64,000 nt of DNA from Salinimicrobium sp. TH3. Lineage in GTDB: Bacteria > Bacteroidota > Bacteroidia > Flavobacteriales > Flavobacteriaceae. A model generated the notes under the pieces. The model saw only the letters and a list, made by a program, of their open reading frames with translations, did not search any database and had not been told where the DNA came from. How positions within the stretch are numbered: the stretch's first letter is position 1; every line of letters begins with the position of its first letter. This document shows, piece after piece, positions 16,219 to 25,157 of the stretch. The translations under genes were made by a program, and so were the position numbers. The DNA lies in NCBI RefSeq assembly GCF_026676115.1, contig NZ_JAPONB010000001.1, positions 1-64,000 on the forward strand, read 5' to 3'.

Positions 16219-17340
16219 ATGCGAATCATTCCTCTCCTCCTCATTGCCACTTTATTTTGTAGTTGCCAGTCTGCACAACCTCCCGAAATGAAATATTTCA
16301 AGGCCGAGCATGAAAATTTCACCTATTCTGGACGCAGTATAAGTTCAGCAGAAGGAAGGGAGCTAATTGCTTCGGCAGCATCGGTTAGCACCAGGGTTAC
16401 GGGAGATACCGTTACTGTTTTTCTCAAGAGCAACAATGAAAACCATCAATATGTAGCCGTAGAACTCAATAAGGAACATTTAGGGCGGTTCAGAATTAAA
16501 AAAGATACTCTGAAGTTTGCACTTCCGGCTTCAGATTCTACCAGTCTTCTCACGGTGTACAAAGAAACAGAAGCTTCTAACGGCAGCATCATTTTTAGTG
16601 GACTTCGGGTTCAAAATACAGAAAAGCCAGCCGAAGAAAAACGTGCAAAGATCGAATTCATCGGAGATTCCATAACTTGTGGAATGGGTGCCGATACAAA
16701 TGTAATTAATTGTGAAGAAGGAGAATGGTATGATCAGCATAGTGCGTATATGGCATATGGGCCACGTGTGGCGCGGGCGCTGGAAGTGGATTTTGAAGTA
16801 AATTGTGTTTCGGGTATGGGAATGTATAGGAACTGGAACGACGAAGACCAACCCGTAATGCCCGACGTCTACCCTTATCTTCACCTCATCCCTAACAAGG
16901 GCCAAAAGGCTGAGGTAAAAGAGGAAAACGCGCCGCAAATTGTAAGTATTGCTTTAGGTACAAATGATTTTTCTTTAGGGGACCAACTAAAGGAACGCTC
17001 ACCTTTCAACGCCGAAAAGTTCAGGGAGAACTATATTGGATTTCTAAAAACAATTTTTGACAGGTACCCCAATACAAAGGTTGCCCTTATTTCCAGTCCC
17101 ATGACCGGCGAAAATGAGGGGGAGGAGTTGATTTCTATTCTTAAGGAAATTAAACGAGAACTGGCAGATCACCCTATTGAGGTTTTCGAATTCCAAAAAA
17201 TGAATGCAGAAGGATGTACAGGCCACCCTAGTGTAGAAGACCATGCAGCAATGGCCGAAAAATTGCTCCCATTCTATCGGGAGCTTCTTTCAAAGGATTA
17301 TTCCAAAAGCTCCCCCGGGTTAGAAGAAAAAACTTTATAA
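16219..17340 (+). CDS. CE2-like SGNH acetylesterase lipoprotein
   Basis: This is a 373-residue lipoprotein (signal to FCSC). A GTG 21 bp upstream is an alternative start, but the ATG at 16219 begins the signal peptide proper. An N-terminal jelly-roll-like region (about 25-135) is followed by an SGNH hydrolase domain with GDSIT (nucleophile S151), ALGTND and the C-terminal GHPSVEDHAAMAE. This two-domain order is that of carbohydrate esterase family 2, which removes acetyl groups from xylan and mannan. It overlaps no gene and is followed 1 bp later by a second esterase gene. In the context of a mannan locus, deacetylation of acetylated (gluco)mannan is the likely role. Confidence 0.82.
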   Translation: MRIIPLLLIATLFCSCQSAQPPEMKYFKAEHENFTYSGRSISSAEGRELIASAASVSTRVTGDTVTVFLKSNNENHQYVAVELNKEHLGRFRIKKDTLKFALPASDSTSLLTVYKETEASNGSIIFSGLRVQNTEKPAEEKRAKIEFIGDSITCGMGADTNVINCEEGEWYDQHSAYMAYGPRVARALEVDFEVNCVSGMGMYRNWNDEDQPVMPDVYPYLHLIPNKGQKAEVKEENAPQIVSIALGTNDFSLGDQLKERSPFNAEKFRENYIGFLKTIFDRYPNTKVALISSPMTGENEGEELISILKEIKRELADHPIEVFEFQKMNAEGCTGHPSVEDHAAMAEKLLPFYRELLSKDYSKSSPGLEEKTL

Positions 17341-17341
17341 T

Positions 17342-18724
17342 ATGAAACAATTTACTTACCTAACTTTGTTACTCGTAATGTCTACTGTAGAAGCATTTTC
17401 AAACGTAAGCCTGCCCGCAATTTTTTCCGATAATATGGTATTACAACGAAATGCTGATGTTAAGATCTGGGGTTGGGCAAAACCCGGGGAAGTAGTTAAA
17501 TTAACTACCTCCTGGAGTTCTGATACCCTCCAGACTAAAGTGGGAAAAAACGGAACCTGGGAACTGTTTTTGCCAACTCCCGATGTTCGGGAACCACAAG
17601 AGATTACCCTCACAGGCTACAACACTGTAATTCTCCAAAATGTGTTGTTGGGCGAGGTTTGGCTGGTAAGCGGCCAATCCAATATGGAATGGAGTGCCGC
17701 TGCTGGCATTGACAATGCTGCTGAAGCTATTGCCGGCGCAGAAAATGATCAGATCAGGTTTTTTACTGTTTTAAACAGATCGGCGCCTTATCCACAGCAG
17801 GATCTCGATGGCGAATGGGTGGCGAGTACCCCCGAAACAATGAAGCACTTTAGCGCCGTTGCCTACTTCTTCGGAAGAAAACTGAATGAAGAACTTAATG
17901 TGCCGGTGGGACTTATAAATTCGAGCTGGGGCGGAACGCCTGCAGAAGTGTGGATGCCGGCAGAAGTTATTGTGGAAAATGAGGAGCTCAGCAAAGCTGC
18001 CGCAATGTTACCCGATGTGGAATGGGGACCCAGAAAACCCGGCGCCCTTTACAACGCTATGATCGCACCTCTTACTTCCTTCAACATTGCAGGGGTATTG
18101 TGGTACCAGGGAGAGTCGAATACAGATAATGCCGATCATTATGAACAAATTTTCTCTGCGCTCATTAATTCATGGCGCCAAAAATGGAATTCCAAATTGC
18201 CTTTTTACTACGCACAAATAGCTCCCTATGATTACGGCGACAACTTCGCCGGCGTGAAAGTAAGAGACGCCCAGCGCAGGGTTCTAAAAATGCCAAAAAC
18301 AGGTATGGTTATGACCAGCGACATAGGCGACATAGAAGAAATTCATCCCCGGAATAAGAAAGATGTTGGCTTACGCTTCGCCAATCTCGCCTTGAACGAA
18401 ATCTACGAAAAAGAAACAGCTGCCTATTTTCCACTTTTTGAGAGGGTAGAGAAAAAGAAAGATAAGTTGCAGATCTATTTTGCAAATGCTGAAGAATTAA
18501 GAGTTGACAGACAAAACTCAGGGTCACAATTTGAAGTGGCCGGAGAGGATGGAGAATTTCAAACAGTGGCAATGAAAGTAAACAAGGATTTCGTAGAGCT
18601 GAACATTGAAAAGATCGAAAATCCTACGCAAGTCCGCTATTCCTGGAGAAACACCGGCACTTCAAACATTTTTAACAAAGCAGGTTTACCGGCCTCAAGT
18701 TTTCTTGAAGGAATTCAGAAATAG
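17342..18724 (+). CDS. Sialate O-acetylesterase-like (SASA) carbohydrate esterase
   Basis: This 460-residue exported enzyme has a signal peptide ending near AFSN. Its N-terminal beta region carries NMVLQRNADVKIWGWA, and its SGNH-type SASA domain has SGQSNMEW (S113), INSSWGGTPAEVW and GVLWYQGESNT. The C-terminal His/Asp region includes GDIEEIHPRNKKDVG. Members of this family deacetylate sialic acids, and others act on acetylated plant polysaccharides. The tight coupling to the CE2-like gene and the surrounding hemicellulose genes favour the second. At 460 residues it is shorter than many members, lacking the extra C-terminal sheet region. It ends at a convergent terminator shared with the GH3 gene. 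Confidence 0.82.
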   Translation: MKQFTYLTLLLVMSTVEAFSNVSLPAIFSDNMVLQRNADVKIWGWAKPGEVVKLTTSWSSDTLQTKVGKNGTWELFLPTPDVREPQEITLTGYNTVILQNVLLGEVWLVSGQSNMEWSAAAGIDNAAEAIAGAENDQIRFFTVLNRSAPYPQQDLDGEWVASTPETMKHFSAVAYFFGRKLNEELNVPVGLINSSWGGTPAEVWMPAEVIVENEELSKAAAMLPDVEWGPRKPGALYNAMIAPLTSFNIAGVLWYQGESNTDNADHYEQIFSALINSWRQKWNSKLPFYYAQIAPYDYGDNFAGVKVRDAQRRVLKMPKTGMVMTSDIGDIEEIHPRNKKDVGLRFANLALNEIYEKETAAYFPLFERVEKKKDKLQIYFANAEELRVDRQNSGSQFEVAGEDGEFQTVAMKVNKDFVELNIEKIENPTQVRYSWRNTGTSNIFNKAGLPASSFLEGIQK

Positions 18725-18754
18725 TTCTGCTTTTTCAATTTGAGTGGAATAAAA

Positions 18755-18791
18755 AAATACTCTTCAAAAATGCCTTTTTCGAAGAGTATTT
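18755..18791. terminator. Convergent terminator (SASA / GH3)
   Basis: AAATACTCTTC and GAAGAGTATTT form a perfect 11-bp stem with A/T tracts on both sides. The loop contains a variant of the recurring AAAAATGCCATTTTT word. It serves both converging units. Confidence 0.85.
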
Positions 18792-18832
18792 AATTTTTCT
18801 GATTTTTCCCGGAAGTTAAGAATTCACCTTAA

Positions 18833-21145
18833 TTATTCTTCTCCCAAGGTAAAGGAAGTCTTTAGAGTTTCTACCGAATTCCCACCGACGAAGACTTCAA
18901 ATTCTCCCGGTTCCACCAGGTACTCGCCCTTATTATTATAGAAACCAAGTTCTTCTTCAGTCAGTGTAAAATTCACTGTTCTTCTTTCACCTTTTTTCAG
19001 CTCTACCAATTCGAAACCTTTGAGTTCTCTTACAGGTCTTACAGTGCTTCCGTAGAGATCACGAATGTAAAGCTGCACAACTTCCTTTCCGTCGTAGTTT
19101 CCGGTGTTGGTAATGTCTACAGAAACCTGCACATCCTCTCCCATTTCAAACTGGTTTTTGTTCAGCTTTAGATTGTCGTACTTGAAGGTAGTATAGCTCA
19201 ACCCGTAGCCAAAAGGATAGAGCGGGGTGTTTTCCACATCCATATAATGTGACCACCAAACCATGTCTGCTCCCGGTTGGGGATCTTCGGGACGGCCGGT
19301 ATTCTGATGGTTGTAATAAATTGGTGTTTGACCAATGTTCCTGGGGAAGGTCATTGGTAGTTTTCCGCTGGGGTTATAATCTCCATAAAGTACCTGCGCA
19401 ACAGCGTTACCTGTCTGTGTACCCAGCTGCCATGCCTCGACAATTGTCGGAATATTTTCTGCGGCCCAGTCAATAGCCAGAGGTCTTCCGTTATTTAGAA
19501 CCAAAACGACATTTTTGTTAGCTGTATAAACTTCCTCAAGAAGTTCCTGTTGTACCCCTGGAAGGTCCAGATTTGTGCGGCTTCTTCCTTCCCCGCTCTG
19601 GAAGCCATGCTCTCCAAGAACCATAACTACCACATCTGCATTTTTTGCAGCTTTAACGGCTGCAGGGAATCCGCTTTTGTCGGTGGTGTTGAAATTAACT
19701 TCAGTTAAAAAGGATTCTTCTCCGACCACAAGCTGGGCACCCTGCACAAAAGTGAGTTTATTGCCTTTATACTTTTGCATTCCTTCAAGAACCGAAACTG
19801 CTGTGTTGTCATCTGAAGCTATTCTCCAGCTTCCAAGTGGGCTGTTCTTATCATCTGCAAGATCTCCGATCAATGCTATGTTTTGTCCGTTTTTCTTTAG
19901 CGGAAGCAGATTTCTTTCATTTTTAAGAAGGACGATGGACTTTTTAGCCATATCCAGTACAGCTTCGTGGTGGGCAGGGTTACCAACCACCTCTTTTTCT
20001 CTTTGCGCGTCAAGATATCTATATGGATCATCCATTAGACCCAGTTCATATTTCACCCGAAGAATTCTTCTCACTGCATCATCCACAAGAGCTTCATCAA
20101 GCTTACCTTCGTTTACTAGTCCAACGATCTCGTTCACGTAAGAATATGCTTCCATATCCATGTCTACTCCTGCTTCCACTGCTTTTTTAGCAGCCATTTT
20201 CTCATCTTTCACAAAGCCATGAACCACCATTTCTTCAATAGAAGCATAATCGGAAATTACGAATCCGTCAAATCCCCATTTTCCCTTTAAAATTTCTCTT
20301 AGAATAAATTCATTTCCTGTTACCGGAATCTCATTTAAGGTATTAAAACCGGTCATGAAAGTTCTTACCCCGGCTTCTTCGGCTGCCTTGAATGGTGGCA
20401 GGACCATATTGAATAAGGTCGAAGTCCCTATGTCTGCTTTGTTGTATTCACGACCGGCTTCAGCAAAACCATAACCCGCGAAATGTTTTGCAGTGGCAGC
20501 AACCGTAAGTGGATCTGAAAGATCATTTCCCTGGAATCCTTTCACTCTTGCGGCTGCGATTTTGCTCCCCAGGTAAGGATCTTCTCCTCCGCCTTCCATC
20601 ACCCGTCCCCACCGGGCATCGCGTGATACATCAACCATTGGTGCAAAAGTCCAGTTAATTCCCGAAGCAGCAGCTTCTGCGGCACCTACTGCAGCAGATT
20701 TTTTTATCGCCTCAAGATCCCAACTGGCAGCTTCGGCTAAAGGGATAGGGCTAAGTGTTTTGTAACCGTGGATCACGTCGAAACCTATAATAAGTGGAAT
20801 TCCCAGTCTTGATTCATTAACTACGATTTCCTGCACCGCTCTCACCTGGTCGACGCCACGCACGGTCAACATAGCACCCACGCGGCCATTTCTTAGATGC
20901 TCATACTTAAGTGCGGCATCCCCGTCCTTAGGTGCAGGACCAGTAACCTCCCAAAAACCATTGTACTGGTTCATTTGCCCGGCTTTTTCTTCAAGGGTCA
21001 TTATACTCAGCAAGGAATCAATTTTTGCCTCTATGCTGTCGTTGGAAGATTGGGTTGGATTCATATTACGATCTTGTTTTACGGTAAATCCGCTCAGCAT
21101 CAAACCAGATACTATGAGCAGAGCAAGGGACATTCTTGTTCTCAT
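18833..21145 (-). CDS. GH3 beta-glycosidase (BglX-like)
   Basis: This is a 770-residue exported GH3 enzyme. The TIM-barrel domain (about 40-390) holds AKHF (K220-H221) and GFVISDY with the nucleophile D299. The sandwich domain (about 395-640) holds GEHGFQSGEGRSRTNLDLPG, which carries the acid/base region, and a fibronectin-III-like domain ends the protein (about 675-765). Length and domain order match periplasmic BglX. It is the last gene of the minus-strand mannan operon, 2 bp after the GH140-like gene. Beta-glucosidase is the default call. In this locus it may take glucose or mannose from the non-reducing end of glucomannan oligosaccharides. Confidence 0.9.
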   Translation of the reverse strand: MRTRMSLALLIVSGLMLSGFTVKQDRNMNPTQSSNDSIEAKIDSLLSIMTLEEKAGQMNQYNGFWEVTGPAPKDGDAALKYEHLRNGRVGAMLTVRGVDQVRAVQEIVVNESRLGIPLIIGFDVIHGYKTLSPIPLAEAASWDLEAIKKSAAVGAAEAAASGINWTFAPMVDVSRDARWGRVMEGGGEDPYLGSKIAAARVKGFQGNDLSDPLTVAATAKHFAGYGFAEAGREYNKADIGTSTLFNMVLPPFKAAEEAGVRTFMTGFNTLNEIPVTGNEFILREILKGKWGFDGFVISDYASIEEMVVHGFVKDEKMAAKKAVEAGVDMDMEAYSYVNEIVGLVNEGKLDEALVDDAVRRILRVKYELGLMDDPYRYLDAQREKEVVGNPAHHEAVLDMAKKSIVLLKNERNLLPLKKNGQNIALIGDLADDKNSPLGSWRIASDDNTAVSVLEGMQKYKGNKLTFVQGAQLVVGEESFLTEVNFNTTDKSGFPAAVKAAKNADVVVMVLGEHGFQSGEGRSRTNLDLPGVQQELLEEVYTANKNVVLVLNNGRPLAIDWAAENIPTIVEAWQLGTQTGNAVAQVLYGDYNPSGKLPMTFPRNIGQTPIYYNHQNTGRPEDPQPGADMVWWSHYMDVENTPLYPFGYGLSYTTFKYDNLKLNKNQFEMGEDVQVSVDITNTGNYDGKEVVQLYIRDLYGSTVRPVRELKGFELVELKKGERRTVNFTLTEEELGFYNNKGEYLVEPGEFEVFVGGNSVETLKTSFTLGEE

Positions 21146-21146
21146 T

Positions 21147-22556
21147 TTATTGAAGTTTTTTTAGCTTAAAGTTTTTATGCTTCGGAAGAAGAACCAGTAG
21201 CCAATCCTGGCCTTTTCCCGAAGATACTGGTTTAAAAATGTCATTTTTGAGCAGCTCGTTTTTTACCGCTTCTTTTGAAGTACCTGTACGCGGATTAAAC
21301 CAGTAGGCCTTTGGATCTTCAAAGTTCAAGTGAGTAAGATCCACCTGAAATGATTGTCCTTCCGGTGTGTAAAAAAGGGCAAACTGAGGTGCATTTGCGG
21401 CAAGAATATGGCCTGAATTCTCAGGATTTGAGCCTTTTATGAGCTCTTGTGCCGGTTTCATTTGCTGCCATTCCAGAGAATTGAAGAATTCCCGAAGGTA
21501 TTTCATTTGCTGGGCTCCCGGCAGGTCGAGGGCTTTTTTCCAGCCAAGTCTGGCATTCAGAGTGGGGATTCTGCCTTGATCAAACATTTGCCAAATATCA
21601 TTACTGCCATAAGTATAGCCTGCAGCCCCTCCCAGAAAACTATTGTATGCAGACACTCTTACATCTGTCTCGTCCAGACGTCCATAACTTTCCTCCTCCC
21701 AAAACCGGTCGGGAATATCCTCGTACCTTGCTTCCCCATTTATAACCGGTCTTTTAAATGTTTTCTCCATGCTTTTTTGAGGATACTGATATTCTTTGGC
21801 AAGGCTGGAATGTCCGCTTTGATACATATCGATATCCAGCCAGCTTTCATCAAAAAAGTCTGAAGCCAGCTTTGCACCCGATGGATGGTAACTTATAAGG
21901 TGATTTTGATCCTCACTTTGAATTCCTTTCGCAAGAGCGCGTATAACATTGTAATGCTGTTTATTTTCTGGGACTCTATCTCCTCCCAGGATCCAGATAA
22001 TATTGGGATAATCTTTGTACCTTTTTCCTAAAAGCTCCCCGTATTCTTCAGCATTTTCGGGAGTAAAGATTTCCGGGCCAACACCCCATCTTTTATTGAA
22101 TTTGTCACCCCAGGCGGGCAGCAAACCTACATATAAATCATTTTTTTCTGCCTCGGAAAGCACAAAATCCAGGTGCTTAAAATATTCTTCATTTAACCGG
22201 GTTGGATCCTTTTCAATAAGAGGTTTATGGCCATAGACATTAGGTGTATTAAGGCCATCCATCTCTGCTAAGATCACCGTCTGTATAACAGTAAATTCTT
22301 TAGCCTGTCGGTTCTCAAGATACAATATCACTTCCTCACGATTGAGGCGATGTACCAACTCCCAGGCGGTATCTCCAAGCCAGAGGAAGGGTTCCCCGTT
22401 CTCAGTTTCCAGGTAACCCCTGTCTTCACTTAATTTTAGGAAAGGTATTTGCTGGGCTGTCAACTGGCTTACAGAATATAGAAGAATGAAAAAAGCCACC
22501 AACCTGAACTTTATTGGAGATAAAAGCAAAAGAGGTGAGCAGTACGTTTTCATCAT
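21147..22556 (-). CDS. GH140-like (DUF4038) glycoside hydrolase
   Basis: This is a 469-residue exported protein; the signal peptide is long, ending at SQLTAQQ (about residue 35), and the second codon is also ATG. The barrel starts with FLWLGDTAWEL and includes DGLNTPNVYG, LLPAWGD, YPNIIWILGGDR, ISYHPSG, MYQSGH and INGEARYEDIPD. It ends with a beta-sandwich (WFNPRTG). This is the DUF4038/apiosidase-like family that includes GH140. Characterised GH140 enzymes act on apiose in rhamnogalacturonan II, which does not fit a mannan operon well, so a different specificity is likely here. The protein lies in the middle of the operon between GH5_7-like and GH3 genes with short gaps. It contains one copy of the AAAAATGTCATTTTT palindrome (21234-21248). 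Confidence 0.78.
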   Translation of the reverse strand: MMKTYCSPLLLLSPIKFRLVAFFILLYSVSQLTAQQIPFLKLSEDRGYLETENGEPFLWLGDTAWELVHRLNREEVILYLENRQAKEFTVIQTVILAEMDGLNTPNVYGHKPLIEKDPTRLNEEYFKHLDFVLSEAEKNDLYVGLLPAWGDKFNKRWGVGPEIFTPENAEEYGELLGKRYKDYPNIIWILGGDRVPENKQHYNVIRALAKGIQSEDQNHLISYHPSGAKLASDFFDESWLDIDMYQSGHSSLAKEYQYPQKSMEKTFKRPVINGEARYEDIPDRFWEEESYGRLDETDVRVSAYNSFLGGAAGYTYGSNDIWQMFDQGRIPTLNARLGWKKALDLPGAQQMKYLREFFNSLEWQQMKPAQELIKGSNPENSGHILAANAPQFALFYTPEGQSFQVDLTHLNFEDPKAYWFNPRTGTSKEAVKNELLKNDIFKPVSSGKGQDWLLVLLPKHKNFKLKKLQ

Positions 22557-22580
22557 TTAAATTTATGAGCTTGTGTTCTT

Positions 22581-23897
22581 CTATTTCTGAACAGCTTCAG
22601 GATTTATTATTTCATTGTACTTCTTGATCAATTGAAGCGTGGAATCATCCTGTGCAAAAACAGTGTTTAATCCTTGTGGTTCTTGTGGGGGATCCCCTGT
22701 AAAGTCGTCTCCAATTTCCCATTTTCCGCGTACCTGATCGGTTTTAGCAAAGCCGCCAAAGCCCCAGAAATTCGCTCCTGCCAAATGTCCTTTTTCTTCA
22801 TGGCTCTCCTTTAATTTCAAAAAAAGAGCTTCATAGAATTTATCCCTGTTCTCTACGGACGCACTCAAAGCTAAACTTTCCTTTTCTCTTGGAAATCCAA
22901 ATTCCGAAAGAACTATAGGTTTATTCAATTTTCGAGCTACTTCCACATGTTCATTGATGTACTTATAAGCATTATCAATAGAAACCTGAAGACTTCCTTT
23001 TTCATCTTCGATATTATACCATCCCCAGTTCTTTGGCCACATATGAGCAGTTAAATAATCAATCTTTGGATTGGAGTGCAGGGTTTCATACTCGACAAGA
23101 TCCTCCAAATAACTGGCTTTACCTTCGGCACCTGTTGAGATGAGGGTGTTGGGATCTAAGCTTTCCAGTAGATCAACAACTTCTTTAAGCCAGTCTCTAA
23201 AAGGCTCCCTGTCCTCCTCAGTAAAGATGCGGGGTTCGTTCGCCACCTGCCAGGACATAATGGTAGTGTCATCTGTATATGGTCGGCCCGTGTACTGATT
23301 GGTCCTGCCAATAATAAATTTTACGTGAGCCATAAAAGCTTCCCGACAAGGCGTACATGTGTGGAATTGCTGAGTGTATTGGAAATAATCACCCCACGAA
23401 TATTTCTCCAAAAAAGGGTTTGCCACCTCGCCATAGCCGTTCCACTCAAGATATGCCGACATTCCGCCAGACCATATCCAGTTGTTGTTAAGGTAGAGCA
23501 CGGCATACATATCTCTTTTAGCCATTTCGGCCAGAAGAAAATCCAGGCCATCCAGCAGGTCTTCATTATACTCCCCTTGTGCGGGCTGTAATGCAGGCTT
23601 AACCTGGAAATCCTGAGTTCCGCCCTCTGCGCCCACCAGGATTCTCAGGTTATCTATTCCTTTGCTCTTCATTAGATCCAGCTCCTTTATAAGCCTTTCT
23701 CTATCCCCGATATTACTTGCGCCTATTAAAGGTCCATACCAGTAATTCGCACCTACAAAATAATAAGGTTCACTGCCTTTGTAAAAAATTCCATCCTTAA
23801 CAGTGATGGGTTCAGGTCCTTCATCCATAGTTTGCACACTGCCACAGGAAACAAGAAACATTGCTGAAGCCAGTGCTAAAAAAGATAGTTTTTTCAT
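22581..23897 (-). CDS. GH5 (subfamily 7-like) beta-mannanase lipoprotein
   Basis: This 438-residue lipoprotein (C18 in FLVSC) has a GH5 barrel of the type found in GH5_7 endo-beta-mannanases: FVGANYWYG near 47-55, LRILVGAEG, LYLNNNWIWSGG, WQVANEPR with acid/base E221, HMWPKNW, and VLSEFGFPRE with nucleophile E332. The C-terminal FWGFGGFA matches the family. It probably attacks beta-1,4-mannan at the cell surface or in the periplasm alongside the two GH26 enzymes. The neighbouring genes on both sides are 15-25 bp away on the same strand. Confidence 0.88.
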   Translation of the reverse strand: MKKLSFLALASAMFLVSCGSVQTMDEGPEPITVKDGIFYKGSEPYYFVGANYWYGPLIGASNIGDRERLIKELDLMKSKGIDNLRILVGAEGGTQDFQVKPALQPAQGEYNEDLLDGLDFLLAEMAKRDMYAVLYLNNNWIWSGGMSAYLEWNGYGEVANPFLEKYSWGDYFQYTQQFHTCTPCREAFMAHVKFIIGRTNQYTGRPYTDDTTIMSWQVANEPRIFTEEDREPFRDWLKEVVDLLESLDPNTLISTGAEGKASYLEDLVEYETLHSNPKIDYLTAHMWPKNWGWYNIEDEKGSLQVSIDNAYKYINEHVEVARKLNKPIVLSEFGFPREKESLALSASVENRDKFYEALFLKLKESHEEKGHLAGANFWGFGGFAKTDQVRGKWEIGDDFTGDPPQEPQGLNTVFAQDDSTLQLIKKYNEIINPEAVQK

Positions 23898-23912
23898 AAT
23901 TATTGATTGAGC

Positions 23913-25154
23913 TCAATTTGGGAGGTTATACATATCTGGCATTTCGTGCAGTAAAAGCGGTTCCTCCTTTTGAATGAATTCCAAAAAGTCTTCCTCTCCT
24001 TCAACTCCCGGTACAGGAACGGTATAAACATTTTCTGAATTGGACCAGAACATCACAAAACCAATCTGAATTTCATTATCAGTAAGCACCTCGTATAAAT
24101 TTTCTGAATAGAAGTTTGCCGGCAACGGATTGTTTGGTACAAAGAGTCCGGTTTCGGTCATGGCAGCGATCTTAACTTTATCTTTTGCCAGCTCTGAAAC
24201 CATTTTAAGCTTAGCATTTGCAGCTGTAAGTTTTGAAGCATCCCCGGGCAAAAAGTCTCCGTAATTGTCCATTCCCAAAATATCAACATATTCGTCACCG
24301 GGATATCGCTGCAGGTAGGTAGTAGCAGTGGAGTAAGAATTATCCGGCGCGTAAGCATAAAGAATGTTATGCACTTCCAGGTCATCTCCTAAATATTCAA
24401 CTGTAAATCTCCAGAGGGTTTTAAAATCCTGTGGACTGACATATGGCGCTCCCCACCAGAACCACCCACCATCAAACTCGTGGAAGGGTCTGAAAATTAT
24501 AGGAATTAAATTTCCGTCACTTCCTCTCAGGCTTTTGGTCACTTCAGCAACTTTCTGAAGTTTTTCTTTATAATATTCATGATTGGCCCCGCCGGGAAGT
24601 ATGCTCTTAAAAGCATTTGCCTTTTGGAATTCCGTCATCTCATCTGCATAAAAATGATCACCCTCATAGGGTTCTCTCAAATGCCAGGTAAAATGATTTA
24701 CCATCCCTTTGTCGTACGCCTCTACAACATCGGCTATGATTTGCTGTTCCTGTTGGTAAAACCAGTTATTTGGTTGTTCATTATTATTGTCATCTGTAAT
24801 GAACATAAAGTCTGAGCCCAACAATCCGGGGTCGCTACCTGCTACTTTTTTGATGTCCGATTCTCCACCGTTGTTTCCGTAGAAGGCACTAAAAGCATCC
24901 TGTTGGCCAACTATAAAATTGGTTCGGGAAAGGGTTTTTAGCTGGTAAAAAAGTGCAACTGTCTCTTCCGTAGCCGAAGCATCAACCATATAAGTCCGGG
25001 TATCCCCGGGCTGAAGAATAAAATCCTCCTCTTCGGGAGGGTCCACTGGGTCTACAGGATCAACAGGATCCGGTTCCGGAACAATTGGGTCGTTGTCCTC
25101 GCTACAACCCGCAAGGACCAGGGACATGCACATAAAAAGAAAGAATTTTTTCAT
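23913..25154 (-). CDS. GH26 endo-beta-mannanase lipoprotein (first)
   Basis: This 413-residue lipoprotein (AGC, C17) carries an extended Pro/Asp linker (PEPDPVDPVDPVDPP, about 26-40) that would hold the catalytic domain away from the membrane. The GH26 domain spans about 55-400. The acid/base is E226 in FRPFHEFDGGWFWWG, and the nucleophile is E334 in AMTETGLF. WHLREP and AYAPD are also family blocks. It should hydrolyse beta-1,4-mannan. The linker and early acidic residues after the cysteine suggest surface exposure. It lies 4 bp after the AGE epimerase gene in the same operon. The window has a second GH26 with a different N-terminus. Confidence 0.92.
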   Translation of the reverse strand: MKKFFLFMCMSLVLAGCSEDNDPIVPEPDPVDPVDPVDPPEEEDFILQPGDTRTYMVDASATEETVALFYQLKTLSRTNFIVGQQDAFSAFYGNNGGESDIKKVAGSDPGLLGSDFMFITDDNNNEQPNNWFYQQEQQIIADVVEAYDKGMVNHFTWHLREPYEGDHFYADEMTEFQKANAFKSILPGGANHEYYKEKLQKVAEVTKSLRGSDGNLIPIIFRPFHEFDGGWFWWGAPYVSPQDFKTLWRFTVEYLGDDLEVHNILYAYAPDNSYSTATTYLQRYPGDEYVDILGMDNYGDFLPGDASKLTAANAKLKMVSELAKDKVKIAAMTETGLFVPNNPLPANFYSENLYEVLTDNEIQIGFVMFWSNSENVYTVPVPGVEGEEDFLEFIQKEEPLLLHEMPDMYNLPN

Positions 25155-25157
25155 GAC